This document shows, one piece after another, positions 1-12,000 of a stretch of 64,000 bases of DNA; position 1 is the stretch's first letter, and every line of letters begins with the position of its first letter. Made by a program: the position numbers and the translations under genes. The notes beneath the pieces were generated by a model, which did not search any database, was not told where the DNA came from, and saw only the letters and a list, made by a program, of their open reading frames with translations. This DNA is from Flavobacteriales bacterium UBA6051 (GTDB lineage Bacteria > Bacteroidota > Bacteroidia > Flavobacteriales_D > Crocinitomicaceae), in NCBI GenBank assembly GCA_002427735.1, contig DIYP01000012.1, forward strand, positions 13,024 through 77,023, given 5' to 3'.

Positions 1-12
1 AATACGAAAAAT

Positions 13-1239
13 ATGAAGAATTTTATACTCGCAATTGCGCTAGCCCTTTCTGCAACTGGCTTTTCGCAGATTATCGAAATTGAAGCTGCTACACACCCTT
101 ATCATGATATTATTGAATGGAAAGGAATGGGGGCTTTATTGATGAGTAAAGATCCTTCTGGGGTTAATAAACAGATCAATTTAACATTGATTGGTGATCA
201 GGAAACAAGTATTTGGGATCAGAAATTTACCCCTAAGAATGAGAAGTATTATTATATCTCTAGTGAAAATGCGCGATATGTCTACTTCCTTGATAACCTG
301 GAATTAAAGAACGGGAAAATGTACTTCAGCCAATTGAATTCTGCTGGTAATGTAAAGTCTACATCGGGAGCAGTTGGAGCTGCAGTGAAGAAGTTGGGTA
401 GTTACGATTACAATGCGTTGGATTTAATCAATGTTGTTGTAACTGATAAAGCGCTGGTGTTTCATTATCGTTACGAAGTAAAAAAGAATAAGAGCGTTAT
501 GGAAATTGCGGTATTCATGACGCATCACAATTTCTTGTGTTATGCTGTTGAACTTGGAGAGATTCCTTATGTAGCACTCAAAGATGAGGAGGTTGGTCAC
601 TTTGAGTATGTAGGTTTTACTGCAGATCAAATTTTCTTTGCGGCACGCGATTATAAAAACAAGAATAAGGGTTGGAGCATTAAAGAATATTCTTCAAAGG
701 GTAAGCTATTGTCAGGGTATTTCATCGATGCACCAGAACAAGATTTATTGCCAATTGAGAACATTGGATTTGGAACCACAGGGAAGTACTATTTGAAAAA
801 TAAATGGAGCATTGAAAAAGGAATTTTGACACAGATTAATGGCACTTTTTACTTGGTCGGCGGCCAGCGAAAGTCAGATTCTGGTGCTGAGATCACCTTA
901 TTTGAGTTGGGCGGAGGTGTATGGAAAGAAGTAAATACAATGAAACTCAATTATTTCATAGAAAAGAAGAATCTAAGCTTAGGTATTTATCCTATGAACG
1001 AGGGAATTGGTTACCACCTTGATCATAACGGATATAACAAAGTAAGTTTGATCTCATTTAAGCCGAATACGGAATCCGCCCACAATGACTTTACCGAACG
1101 TACAATTTTCAATCCAAGTAGTGTGTTTGAGCGTAAGGAAAAAGAAGAATTTAATGTACTTTTGCCGGGCTTGCTACTAACATTTGATACGAGTCAACTC
1201 AACAAACCTGGAGCAGTTAAATTTGAATTAAAGAAATAA
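13..1239 (+). CDS. Secreted protein of unknown function (408 aa)
   Basis: No family recognised. The protein starts with a typical signal peptide (charged MKN, hydrophobic core of about 12 residues, small residues before a SQ cleavage region near residue 19), so it is probably exported to the periplasm or surface. The rest is rich in Tyr, Lys and Gly with alternating hydrophobic residues, which suggests beta structure. There is no T9SS sorting domain and no lipobox cysteine. Its stop overlaps the start of the next gene by one base (TAATG), so the two are very likely cotranscribed and translationally coupled. The window edge lies 12 bases upstream, so its promoter cannot be judged. Confidence 0.8.
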   Translation: MKNFILAIALALSATGFSQIIEIEAATHPYHDIIEWKGMGALLMSKDPSGVNKQINLTLIGDQETSIWDQKFTPKNEKYYYISSENARYVYFLDNLELKNGKMYFSQLNSAGNVKSTSGAVGAAVKKLGSYDYNALDLINVVVTDKALVFHYRYEVKKNKSVMEIAVFMTHHNFLCYAVELGEIPYVALKDEEVGHFEYVGFTADQIFFAARDYKNKNKGWSIKEYSSKGKLLSGYFIDAPEQDLLPIENIGFGTTGKYYLKNKWSIEKGILTQINGTFYLVGGQRKSDSGAEITLFELGGGVWKEVNTMKLNYFIEKKNLSLGIYPMNEGIGYHLDHNGYNKVSLISFKPNTESAHNDFTERTIFNPSSVFERKEKEEFNVLLPGLLLTFDTSQLNKPGAVKFELKK

Positions 1240-1862
1240 TGATCATTGGAATTTGTGGTGGTAGTGGATCTGGGAAAACGACTTTGCTAAAGCGACTTTG
1301 CACTGCATTTGAAGACCTTAAGCCAAGTGTATTCACCATGGATAACTATTATTATCCTATCGAGAAGCAATTGCTTGATGAAAATGGATATTATAACTTT
1401 GATCTTCCCACTGCTTTAGACAAGCAAAGACTTGTTGAGGATCTGAGACGTCTAAAAAACGGAGAATCTATTTTGGTCAAGGAGTACCATTTCAACTCTC
1501 CACCGGATAAGCATGTATTGCTCACAATTGAACCTTCTGATTTAATTATTGTGGAAGGCCTGTTTCTTTTTCACTATGCTGAAGTGCGGGAGCTACTTGA
1601 TTACAGCATTTTTATCAATGTTGATCATAAAATTCAATTAGACAGAAGACTGTACAGAGATCAGGAAACGCGCGGTTATACTCGTGAGGCTATCCTATAT
1701 CAATGGGAGAATCACGTGATGCCTTGTTACGAGAATTATTTGCTACCTTACAAAAGTGTGGCAGATTTCCAGTTTAGAAATGATGCCAAAGCTGACGAAG
1801 ATTTTGAACGACTAGCCGCTGAGGTTTCGTTGAAAATTGGAACAGAAGCAAAGGCGTATTGA
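1239..1862 (+). CDS. Uridine-kinase-like P-loop nucleoside kinase
   Basis: Member of the uridine kinase/phosphoribulokinase family, which phosphorylates uridine or a related small substrate using a nucleoside triphosphate in the cytoplasm. Visible signatures are the Walker A loop GGSGSGKTT (residues 7-15), a DNYYYP motif after the second strand that resembles the uridine kinase DxFY segment, a NFDLPTALD motif resembling NFDHPDAFD, an IIVEG strand near residue 108, and RRLYRDQETRG resembling the lid region RRIxRDxxERG. At 207 aa the length fits bacterial udk. The substrate is inferred from family resemblance only. The gene sits between a secreted protein and a sensor kinase, overlapping both, which is an unusual setting for a salvage enzyme. 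Confidence 0.8.
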   Translation: MIIGICGGSGSGKTTLLKRLCTAFEDLKPSVFTMDNYYYPIEKQLLDENGYYNFDLPTALDKQRLVEDLRRLKNGESILVKEYHFNSPPDKHVLLTIEPSDLIIVEGLFLFHYAEVRELLDYSIFINVDHKIQLDRRLYRDQETRGYTREAILYQWENHVMPCYENYLLPYKSVADFQFRNDAKADEDFERLAAEVSLKIGTEAKAY

Positions 1863-4800
1863 TTAATTTTCTCAAAAAATATTACCTCATTCTTTCTGCA
1901 GTTGTCTGCAGCTTAATGTTTATTGCATATTACCAGCAAACATTTTCAGAAAGCTATGATGGGCCAGTTGATGATTTCAAGTCAAGCTTCCATGAGTTGG
2001 AAGACGAATTGGATGATGTTCTTCGTTTCAAAGGCGATGAAATAAAAAGAGATGGCGTCCTCAATCAATGGGAAAATATTGAAAGTGCTGGAGATATAAA
2101 TGTGCATGTCTACAGAAATGATTCTCTGATTTTCTGGAATACGAACCAACTTCCTATTATTCGATTTGCTGATATCCACTATCCATCAGAAGGAATATTG
2201 CACCTTCAGAACGGTTGGTATTTTGCTAAAATCAGGGAAATGGGCGAATACCAAATTTGTGCTTCTTTCCTCGTAAAGCAAGATTACGCGTACAATAACG
2301 ACGAGTTGATTAACGATTTTGCGTCCCGTTTACGATTGCCATTTAAAGCCTCAGTTTCACTTGATCAGGATATTGGATATCCAATTTTTTCTCAGGATGG
2401 CTGGTTTGTTTTTTCTGTGCTTCCAAATGAGTATCAAACTGCAGACAGAGTTGAGTCAATAGCATTGATGTTGCTCTTGATCGCTTGTATTGCTTTATGG
2501 CTCTATTGGTTCTCTTTTGTTAGGGCAAAGATGAATCAAAAATGGAGTTGGGTGCTTCCGCTAGTCGTAATTGCTGTCCGAATTGCATCACTCAAGCTGA
2601 GCTGGTTTGGCTTTATGCATGGTACAATGGGGCTTGATCCAAGTTTATATGCTACGAACGAATGGTTGCCGAACTTTTTTGAATACCTCGTTAATGTTGC
2701 TGTACTGGTATACTTAATGAATGAACTGGGTGCACGGCTTAAAACCATGAAAGAGTCAAAAGCTGGAAAGATGATAGCTTTTAGCTTCTTTGTTGGTTCA
2801 TTTTCTTTTTGGGTACTCTTTTTATACCTCACAAAAGGACTTGTGGAGAATTCATCAATTCCACTTGTCATCGATGAACTATTCTCGTTAAATATTTTCT
2901 CCATTATTGCAATTGGCAGCTTAGGGGTATTCTTTTACGCGTACTTTCATTTTGTCAACGTGATAATAGAAGCGTGCAAAAAACAGCTCATAACCGGCGC
3001 TCAGTTAGCCGTGTTGAGTTTTTTCATTTGCTGCACTTTTTTCTTCTACGAGATTAATTACGGCTATCAACTTTTCTTAGCGTCCATTTTCCCATTGGTG
3101 TTCTATGAATTGGTGTTGTATCTCGTATACCGCCACAAGCAATCAAATCAGTTAGGAATAGGAATCATCTTATTGCTGCTATTTTCTATCGTGACTTCAG
3201 CCAGTATCGATACTTTCAATTACAGAAAAGAAAAGGGAGAGCGCGAATTGTACGCGAATCAGCTTGCGACTGAAAAAAACATTGTAACAGAGGTAGAATA
3301 TGCCAACTTGTCCAAAGAACTAAAGGAAGATAATTTCTTAAAACGTTTTATTAGTGCTCCTCGTCAAATTAGTATTTCTGATTTTCAGGAGGGAATCGAG
3401 CGTCGTTTATTCAATGGTTTTTGGGAGCGCTATGAAATGGAGTTCAATCTTTTTAATGATGCACACGAGGCACTTGTGGATCAAAGTAAAGAAGGAACGG
3501 AGGTCTACGATGCTTTGCAGGAAATTGTGGAACGATCAGGAACTCCATCTGAGATTGATACGAATATTTATTTGATAGAGGATAGAACGAAGCATTACAG
3601 CTACATCATTCGTCAAGAACTTTATGGAAGGGATTCTACACATGCCATTCTCTTTTGTACATTAAAATCCAAGAAAATTCCTGAAGAAATTGGCTTTCCC
3701 CGTTTGTTAATCTCCACAAAGGCGAACGTTTTAGAGCCGCTTGAATCATATTCAATCGCTAAGTACTATGATGGTCGAATGACTACCAAGTATGGTAGCT
3801 TTAATTACCCTTCTTCACACCATGTAATGCTTCCGAAGGATTTAACGACTAAAGGGTTTTTCGATTATGGAGGATTTAATCACTTTGCACTGCAAAAGAC
3901 GGAGAACGATGTAATTGTCCTTTCCATTCGCAATCATACGCTTGTCGATTTCATCACTTCGTTTTCATATTTGTTCACCTTTTATGGATTGCTTCTTTTG
4001 CCGTTGGTGTTTCGCCTAAATTCAAAAGGAGGTTTCGGGAAAACACTCAGTCTGGCAATGAAGATTCAGGCGGGATTAATCTCCCTGGTATTTTTATCAC
4101 TCCTGGCATTTGGCTGGGGAAGTGGTGTATTCGTGAATACTCAATATAATCAGTTTACGAACGATGTGATTCGTGAAAAACTCAATTCAGTGGAAGCCGA
4201 GGTAGGGGCGAAATTGGGAGGCTTTGATGAGTTGAATATCTACGAAAACGGTAATTACATGCAGAAGATTTTGCAAAAATTTGCTCGGGTCTTCTTTACA
4301 GATATAAACATGTATGATACAGACGGATATCTATTGGCTACTTCACGTCCAAAAGTATTTAATATTGGACTTCAGAGTGAGCAAATGAATCCAAATGCCT
4401 ACAAGCATATTAGGCTGCGTCAACAAAGCGAATTTGTTCAGCACGAAAGTATTGGAGAACTGAATTTTTCTTCTGCTTATAAGCCCTTTTATAATAAACG
4501 AGGAGAACTAATGGGCTACATTAATCTTCAGCATTTTGGACAACAACGGGAGTTTGAAAATCAAATTCAGAAGTTTCTGGTGGCCATCATTAACGTATTT
4601 ATTTTACTATTGGCAATTTCAGTGATACTGGCCATTTTTATCTCTAACTGGTTGACCTCACCGCTGCGAATACTGCAAGAGAATTTTGCGCGCGTAAAAT
4701 TTGGAAAGCATAATGAACAAATTTTGTACGATCGGGAAGATGAAATAGGTTCGTTGGTTAAAGATTATAACAAGAAACTTGCTGAGTTAGAATTTACAGC

Positions 4801-5482
4801 GCAGCAGCTCGCTCAAAGTGAACGAGAACTTGCATGGCGCGAAATGGCAAAGCAGGTGGCTCATGAGATTAAGAATCCACTTACGCCTATGAAATTAAGT
4901 GTACAACAATTGTTGAGAACGTATGATCCCGATGACCCTAAGAGCGCCGATAAATTAAAGAAGGTCGCGAACTCTATGGTTGAACAGATTGATGCACTTA
5001 CGCGTATTGCAAATGAGTTTTCAACCTTTGCAAAAATGCCGAATCCAAGCGAAGAGCGGATTGAACTATTGGGGCTAATCAATAGTGTTAAGCAGGTGTT
5101 TGAAGGACAATCGAGCATTACAATGAGTTCGAACGTTAATGAGGTCTATGCGCTTGTTGATAAGGATCAGTTTGTTCGTGTTTTCAATAATCTTATCAAG
5201 AATGCTATTCAGGCTATTCCGCATGATCGAGAGGGTGAGATTACCATTCAACTCCACCAGAAAGAAGATAAAGTGCGTATTTCTATTTCTGATAACGGTG
5301 TCGGGATTGATCCAAGTAAGGAAAGCAAAATCTTTGTGCCTTATTTTACTACAAAAAGCACAGGTACAGGGCTTGGTTTAGCAATGGTAAAACAGATTAT
5401 TGAGAATCATAAGGGTTCTATTGATTTTGATTCGGAGTTGGGCGTTGGCACAACATTTACGATTCTACTTCCTACTGCATAA
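1859..5482 (+). CDS. Large NtrY-like membrane sensor histidine kinase
   Basis: This is a 1207-residue sensor kinase. It has an N-terminal membrane segment (about residues 8-25), a predicted extracytoplasmic region, a cluster of about six membrane segments (roughly 195-460), a second extracytoplasmic region, further membrane segments near 700-760 and 900-930, a HAMP-like linker, a HisKA domain with HEIKNPLTPMK (His1002 is the likely phosphorylation site), and a HATPase domain with the N box (NNLIKNAIQAI, near 1110), DNGVGI and GTGLGLAM. The order resembles NtrY-type kinases, but the protein is much longer because of the extra multi-membrane N-terminal half. It starts with TTG, and TTGA overlaps the stop of the kinase gene upstream. 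No response regulator is adjacent, so the partner must be encoded elsewhere. Confidence 0.88.
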   Translation: MINFLKKYYLILSAVVCSLMFIAYYQQTFSESYDGPVDDFKSSFHELEDELDDVLRFKGDEIKRDGVLNQWENIESAGDINVHVYRNDSLIFWNTNQLPIIRFADIHYPSEGILHLQNGWYFAKIREMGEYQICASFLVKQDYAYNNDELINDFASRLRLPFKASVSLDQDIGYPIFSQDGWFVFSVLPNEYQTADRVESIALMLLLIACIALWLYWFSFVRAKMNQKWSWVLPLVVIAVRIASLKLSWFGFMHGTMGLDPSLYATNEWLPNFFEYLVNVAVLVYLMNELGARLKTMKESKAGKMIAFSFFVGSFSFWVLFLYLTKGLVENSSIPLVIDELFSLNIFSIIAIGSLGVFFYAYFHFVNVIIEACKKQLITGAQLAVLSFFICCTFFFYEINYGYQLFLASIFPLVFYELVLYLVYRHKQSNQLGIGIILLLLFSIVTSASIDTFNYRKEKGERELYANQLATEKNIVTEVEYANLSKELKEDNFLKRFISAPRQISISDFQEGIERRLFNGFWERYEMEFNLFNDAHEALVDQSKEGTEVYDALQEIVERSGTPSEIDTNIYLIEDRTKHYSYIIRQELYGRDSTHAILFCTLKSKKIPEEIGFPRLLISTKANVLEPLESYSIAKYYDGRMTTKYGSFNYPSSHHVMLPKDLTTKGFFDYGGFNHFALQKTENDVIVLSIRNHTLVDFITSFSYLFTFYGLLLLPLVFRLNSKGGFGKTLSLAMKIQAGLISLVFLSLLAFGWGSGVFVNTQYNQFTNDVIREKLNSVEAEVGAKLGGFDELNIYENGNYMQKILQKFARVFFTDINMYDTDGYLLATSRPKVFNIGLQSEQMNPNAYKHIRLRQQSEFVQHESIGELNFSSAYKPFYNKRGELMGYINLQHFGQQREFENQIQKFLVAIINVFILLLAISVILAIFISNWLTSPLRILQENFARVKFGKHNEQILYDREDEIGSLVKDYNKKLAELEFTAQQLAQSERELAWREMAKQVAHEIKNPLTPMKLSVQQLLRTYDPDDPKSADKLKKVANSMVEQIDALTRIANEFSTFAKMPNPSEERIELLGLINSVKQVFEGQSSITMSSNVNEVYALVDKDQFVRVFNNLIKNAIQAIPHDREGEITIQLHQKEDKVRISISDNGVGIDPSKESKIFVPYFTTKSTGTGLGLAMVKQIIENHKGSIDFDSELGVGTTFTILLPTA

Positions 5483-5484
5483 AA

Positions 5485-5507
5485 AAAGCGCCTCTAAGAG
5501 ACGCTTT
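5485..5507. terminator. Hairpin between convergent genes
   Basis: AAAGCG-C-CTC, loop TAA, GAG-A-CGCTTT forms a stem with one mismatch directly after the sensor kinase stop codon. A run of seven A precedes it on the + strand, giving a U tract for transcripts read on the - strand, so it best fits the - strand gene that ends at 5531. It may act in both directions. Confidence 0.6.
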
Positions 5508-5530
5508 CTGAACCTTAAACACTTATTTAC

Positions 5531-5809
5531 TTAAGACAGCAAATAGTATGCTATAAATAGTACATCAATAATTGATGCGACAATTGCACTGGTAATAATG
5601 TAGCGCATTGGTGCTACAGCTAATAGTAGTGATAAAGTAGTCATTGTTGGTATTACAACAAGCGTCAAAGACCACACTTGTTCAACTGCTCCAAGTCCTA
5701 CTGTAAGTCCTCCGAGACAACCCACTACTAACAAGATCATACTGATCAAACCGAATCTATTAAACTCAACGTTTCCTAGTATTCTGTCGGTGTTCTTTAC
5801 ATTTTCCAT
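5531..5809 (-). CDS. Small membrane protein of unknown function (92 aa)
   Basis: The sequence begins MENVKNTDRILGNVEFNR, a short soluble N-terminus, followed by about three hydrophobic helices (ISMILLVVGCLGG..., SLTLVVIPTMTTLSLL..., IITSAIVASIIDVLFIAYYLL). It probably sits in the inner membrane. The reading frame stays open further upstream to 5878, but the ATG at 5809 is preferred because the extension is not membrane-like and has a poor composition. No family is recognised and no function is proposed. It is convergent with the sensor kinase. Confidence 0.6.
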   Translation of the reverse strand: MENVKNTDRILGNVEFNRFGLISMILLVVGCLGGLTVGLGAVEQVWSLTLVVIPTMTTLSLLLAVAPMRYIITSAIVASIIDVLFIAYYLLS

Positions 5810-5953
5810 AATTCTTACATTAAATGATTCACTACAAAGTTGAGGGAAACGAGAAACGTGTAAAATGATTCTGACCATTTAAAAAGCTGATTTAGATCAG
5901 AAAAAAACATGACTACATTTTTAGACTCAGGGACTTATGTGTTAGATAAAAAC

Positions 5954-5983
5954 TTGTTTTAAGAAAATTATGTTTTATATTTA
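5954..5983 (+). promoter_or_regulatory. Candidate -33/-7 promoter for the metallopeptidase gene
   Basis: TTG at 5954 and TATATTTA at 5976-5983 are 22 bases apart start to start, matching the Bacteroidota housekeeping pattern (TTG, then TAnnTTTG) with one mismatch. The start codon follows about 20 bases later. Confidence 0.45.
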
Positions 5984-6003
5984 ACCAGCTTAAACTATCA
6001 GTA

Positions 6004-9000
6004 ATGAACTATAAACTCCTCTCCAAAGGCCTTATGGCCTTGTTGGCTCTTTGCGCATTTTCAGCGTTTTCACAGACAACAAAACAGGTAAACATTAATT
6101 GGAATGAAGTTCCGAAGGCGAACGTGGCATTCCTCGGAACCCCTCAAATTCAAGCATCTAATTACAAGGTCTATCAAATTGATGTAGATAATATCAAGAA
6201 TCAGATGGTTGGTGTGATGCACCGCGAACAAGCTGGAAGCGGTTTTATCGCTGAGGTTTCGTTTCCTCATCCTGACGGATCTATGCATGCATACACCGCT
6301 AAAGAAAATAGCACAATGCATCCTACTTTAGGCGCATTATTTCCAGAAACAAAAACCTATGATGGACATGGATCGGATGGAACATTTATAAAATGGGATA
6401 TTACACCACACGGATTTCATGCGATGATCATGATTCCAGGACAAAGCACCATTTTCATAGATCCTCTTATCAAAGGCAATGATGATTATTATATAGTATA
6501 CTCAAAAAAGGATTTCATCACGGATAAATTAGCAGATTGCCAGTTTAACAGCGACAATGCAGCCTTGAATAATCCGAATGCTCCAGTTTCCGGAATCGTT
6601 AAGAGCTTCGGAACTTGTGAATTAAGAACGTATCGAATCGCAATTTCTGCAACAGGTGAGTACACAACTTTTCACGGTGGAACAGTAGCTCAGGCTGCAG
6701 CAGCACAGGTGACTACAATGAACCGTGTAAACGGTGTCTATGAGAGAGACATGGCGATTACAATGGTGATCATTGCAAATAACAATAACATCATCTACAC
6801 CAATGCTGGTTCGGATCCATTCACGAATGGAGCGCCAGGAACAATGATCAATGAAAACCAGACCAACACGGATAATGTAATTGGAAATGGTAACTATGAT
6901 ATTGGACACGTTTTCGGAACGAACAGTGGAGGTTTAGCCGGACTTGGGGTTGTTTGTAATAACAGTCAAAAGGCGCGCGGAGTTACAGGAAGTGGAGCAC
7001 CAATTGGTGATCCGTTCGATATTGATTATGTAGCACACGAGATTGGACACCAGTTCGGTGCAAACCATACGTTTAATAACTCTTGTAGCGGGAACAGAAA
7101 TAATGCTACTGCAATGGAACCAGGTTCAGGAAGCTCTATTATGGCTTACGCTGGTATTTGCCCTCCAAACGTTCAAAACAATAGTGATGACCATTTTCAC
7201 GGAATTAGTTTGGAAGAAATAGGGTTTGAAATTACAAGTGCAGGACACACTTGTGAAGCAATTACACCGTTGGCGAATTCAGCGCCGATTCTAGTTTCTA
7301 CGAATGCCAACGTGACTGTACCAGCAAATACACCTTTTGCACTTACAGCAGTCGCAAATGATCCTGATGGCGACCCAATGACATACAATTGGGAGCAAAT
7401 GAATAACGATATTACTACGCAGGCGCCTTTAGCGAATGCTACTGGAGGTCCTAACTTCAGAAGCCTTCCTTCATCGACTAGCCCGACACGTTATTTCCCT
7501 AACCTTACAGACTTAAATGCTGGAGGTCCTTTTACATGGGAGGTGCTACCGTCGGTTTCAAGAACAATGGATTTCCGCGTAACAGTGCGTGATAACTCAT
7601 CAGGAGCTGGAGGATGTAACGATCATGCAGATGTAACAATCACAACAGATGCTGGGTCAGGTCCTTTCGTGGTAAACTATCCTTCTAATACGGGAATCGT
7701 ATGGACAGGAGTGACAACTGAGACAGTTACATGGAGCGTAGCTGGAACAGATGTTGCACCAGTTGCCTGTGCTAACGTTGATATTTTGTTGTCAACAGAT
7801 GGTGGATTAACGTTCCCAACAGTTTTGGCTACGAATGTTCCAAATGACGGCTCTGAAACAATCACTGTTCCGAATACGGCAACGACGCAAGCAATTGTGA
7901 TGGTGATATGTTCAAATGGAACGTTCTTCGATATTTCTGACAATGTATTTGAAATCACGGCGGCAACGTTTGATTACACATTAGCGGCAACACCAGCTTC
8001 AGTATCTATTTGTCAACCAAGCGACGCTGTTTACACGGTGGATATTGGTGCAATTGGTGGATATAGTGACGCAGTGAACCTTTCGGTTTCTGGTGTTCCT
8101 GCTGGGGCAACTTCAAACTTCAGTACAAATCCAGTTACTCCTGTTGGTCAAAGCACTTTGACTATTTCAAATACAGGTTCTGCGGCTCCAGGTTCTTACA
8201 CATTGACAATTACAGCGGTAAGTACTTCTGGAACGAAAACCGAGAATGTTACTTTAGACATCTCTACGGGAACACCGAGTGCAGTCACTCAATTGACGCC
8301 AGCCAACGGTGCACTTAGTGTAAGTGTGCCAACGACTTTTACATGGACAACAGCTCCTGAGGCTGGTGTGACATATGAAATTGATATTGCTTCGGATGCT
8401 GGTTTTGCAACGATTGTTGATCAAGCAACAGGATTAGCAACAGCAACATACACATCGACGCTGTTAGCTCCTTCGACAATGTATTATTGGAGAGTTAGAT
8501 CTGCAACAGGTTGTGGTTCATCGGCGTGGTCATCTGCGTTTGATTTCACAACAAACAGTTGTGCAACGTTCGCCTCGACGGATATTCCTGTTGCGATTTC
8601 AGCGTCTGGAACACCAACAATCACTTCAACGATTACTGTACCAAGTGGAGGGTTGATCACAGATATCAACGTATTGAATGTAAATGGAACGCATACTTAT
8701 GTGAGCGATTTAACCGTGACGTTGACAAGCCCTGCCGGAACAACAGAAGAATTATGGGCTGGAATTTGTACAACAGACGATGACTTTAACCTAAACTTCG
8801 ATGATGGTGCGGCTGCAGGAGCAATTCCATGTCCACCAACCGGTGGAGGAACACACCAGCCAACGGGAACTTTAGCCAACTTTAACGGTGAAGATCAGGC
8901 AGGTGTTTGGACCTTGACGATCTCGGATGCTTTTAATCAAGATGGTGGTTCACTGGATGGTTGGTCACTGGAGATTTGTACTGCACCGTGTGTCGCACCT

Positions 9001-12000
9001 TCAGCTGTAACGCAAATTGCACCGGCCAATGGAGCAACAGCATTAACAGTTCCGGTTAATTTCACGTGGACAACTGCACCGGAAGCAGGAGTAACTTATG
9101 AGATTGATATTGCAACGGATGCTGGCTTTGCGACCATTGTAGATCAGGCAACTGGATTAGCAGCAGCAGCTTATTCTTCTGGAACTCTATTGGGAGGAAC
9201 AACCTATTACTGGAGAGTAAGATCAGTAACTCCTTGTGGAACTGCTGCTTGGTCATCGACATTTGACTTTACAACGGAAGCAATAACGTGTAATACATTT
9301 GTTGCAACTACAATACCTGTTGCGATTTCGGCCACAGGAACTCCAACGATTACGTCAACAATTACAGTTCCTTCTGGCGGTACAATTACTGATGTTAATG
9401 TATTGAATGTAAATGGAACACATACTTACGTAAGTGATCTGACTGTTACGTTGACGAGTCCGGCTGGAACAAACATAGAATTATGGTCCGCTATCTGTAC
9501 AACAGATGATGACTTCAACCTAAACTTTGATGATGCCGCTGCGGCAGGAGCAATTCCATGTCCACCAACTGGTGGAGGAACACACCAGCCAACAGTAACT
9601 TTAGCCAACTTCAACGGTGAAGATCAGGCAGGTGTTTGGACCTTGACGATCTCTGATGCTTTTAACCAAGATGGTGGATCGCTTGACGGATGGTCATTGG
9701 AAATTTGTGTTGCTGGTGCAGCAGGATGTACGGATCCTGATATACCTACATTAGCTGGGACAACAACGATTTGTCCAGGTACTCCAACTACCCTTTCTAT
9801 AGCCTCAGGTAACTTGAATGACGCTGCGGATTGGCAATGGTACACAGGATCTTGTGGAGGAGCTTCAGCTGGTTCAGGAACTTCTATTACAGTTTCTCCA
9901 GGAACAACCACGACTTATTTTGTTCGTGGTGAAGGAGGCTGTGTTACACCTAGCTCTTGTGCTTCAATTACAGTGAATGCTGAGGATAATGTTGCACCAG
10001 TAGTCACATGCCCTGGAAATCAAGTGGAGAACTTCAATGCTTCATGTCAATTTACCTTACCAGATTATACAGTGTTAGGTATGGCGACGGATAACTGTGA
10101 TGCTTCACCAACGATTGTTCAGACCCCAGCAGCTGGAACTGTTGTAACAGGAAACACGACTATTACGTTCTCATCTACTGATGCTTCTGGAAATACAGGA
10201 ACATGTACTTTTGATGTGGTTCCAAATGATGCAACTGCACCGATAATATCATGTCCTGGAAATCAAGTTGAAAATGCGGATGCTTCTTGTCAGTTAGCAC
10301 TTCCTGATTACACTTCATTGGTAACTGCAACTGATAACTGTGGAACTCCTACAGTTACACAATCACCCGCTCCTGGAACAATAATTTCGGGCGCAACAAC
10401 CATAACAATGACAGCTAGTGACGGGGTGAATACTACTTCATGTACATTTACTGTTTCATTGAATGACGTGACGGCTCCAACGATCTCATGTCCAGGTAAT
10501 CAAACGGAAAATGCGAATGCATCGTGTGAAATTGTATTGCCGGATTACACAGGATCGGTTACTACTTCAGATGCTTGTGACGCTTCACCTGTAGTGATGC
10601 AATCACCTGCTCCGGGAACAACAGTTACAGGAGTTACAACAGTAACAATGACATCAACAGATGCTTCCGGAAATGCAAGTACATGTACGTTCACGGTTAC
10701 ACCAGTAGATGTAACTGCACCAACGATCTCATGTCCAGGTAATCAAACGGAAAATGCGAATGCATCGTGCGAAATTGTGTTGGCAGACTACACTGGATCA
10801 GTAACGACTTTGGATGCTTGTGACGCTTCACCCGTAGTGACACAATCACCTGCTCCGGGAACAACAGTTACAGGAGTTACAACAGTAACGATGACATCAA
10901 CAGATGCTTCTGGAAATGCGAATACATGTACGTTCACAGTTACACCAGTAGATGTAACTGCACCAACGATCTCATGTCCAGGTAACCAAACAGAAAATGC
11001 GAATGCATCGTGTGAAATTGTGTTGCCTGATTATACAGGATCAGTAACAACTTCAGATGCTTGCGATGCTTCACCCGTAGTGACGCAATCACCTGCTCCA
11101 GGAACAACAGTTACAGGAGTTACGACAGTAACGATGACATCGACAGACGCTTCTGGAAACGTGAATACGTGTACGTTCACAGTTACACCAGTAGATGTAA
11201 CTGCACCAACGATCTCATGTCCAGGTAACCAGACGGAGAATGCAAACGCTTCGTGCGAAGTTGTATTGCCGGATTACACTGGATCAGTAACAACTTCAGA
11301 TGCTTGTGATGCATCACCTGTAGTGACGCAGTCACCAGCTCCAGGAACGACAGTTACAGGAGTTACAACAGTAACGATGACATCAACAGATGCTTCTGGA
11401 AATGCGAATACATGTACGTTCACGGTTACACCAGTAGATGTAACTGCACCGACAATCTCATGTCCAGGAAATCAGACAGAGAATACGGATGCCTCTTGTC
11501 AGGCAACATTAGCGGATTACACAGCTTTAGGAACAGCCTCTGACGCTTGTGATGCTGCTCCGGTTATAACGCAATCTCCTGCACCAGGAACAACGATTTC
11601 AGCGGTAACGACTGTTACTTTAACCGCGACAGATGCTTCTGGAAATTCGAGTACTTGTACGTTTACTGTTACTCCAGTGGATGTTACTGCACCTGTGATT
11701 ACATGTCCGGGTGATCAAACATCATGTTTGAGTACGATGGAGGATTATACTTCATTGGCAACTGCGGCCGATAACTGTGATGCTTCACCAGTGATAACAC
11801 AGTCTCCAGCACCTGGTTCAGCTGTATCCGGAAGCTTTGTAACAGTTGTGTTGACAGCTACTGATGCTGATGGTAATTCATCGACTTGTTCTTTCTTAGT
11901 GACGCTTACTTCGTATAACGTTAACCAAAACGTTACAATTTGTGATGGAGAACCATATTTCTTCCCTGATGGAACTCCGGGAACGACTTCACAGACGTAT

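Noticed and set aside
10471..11442. Regular repeats that could be mistaken for a CRISPR array
   Set aside because: Units are 243 bases with no unique spacers, stay in frame and encode HYR-type domains.
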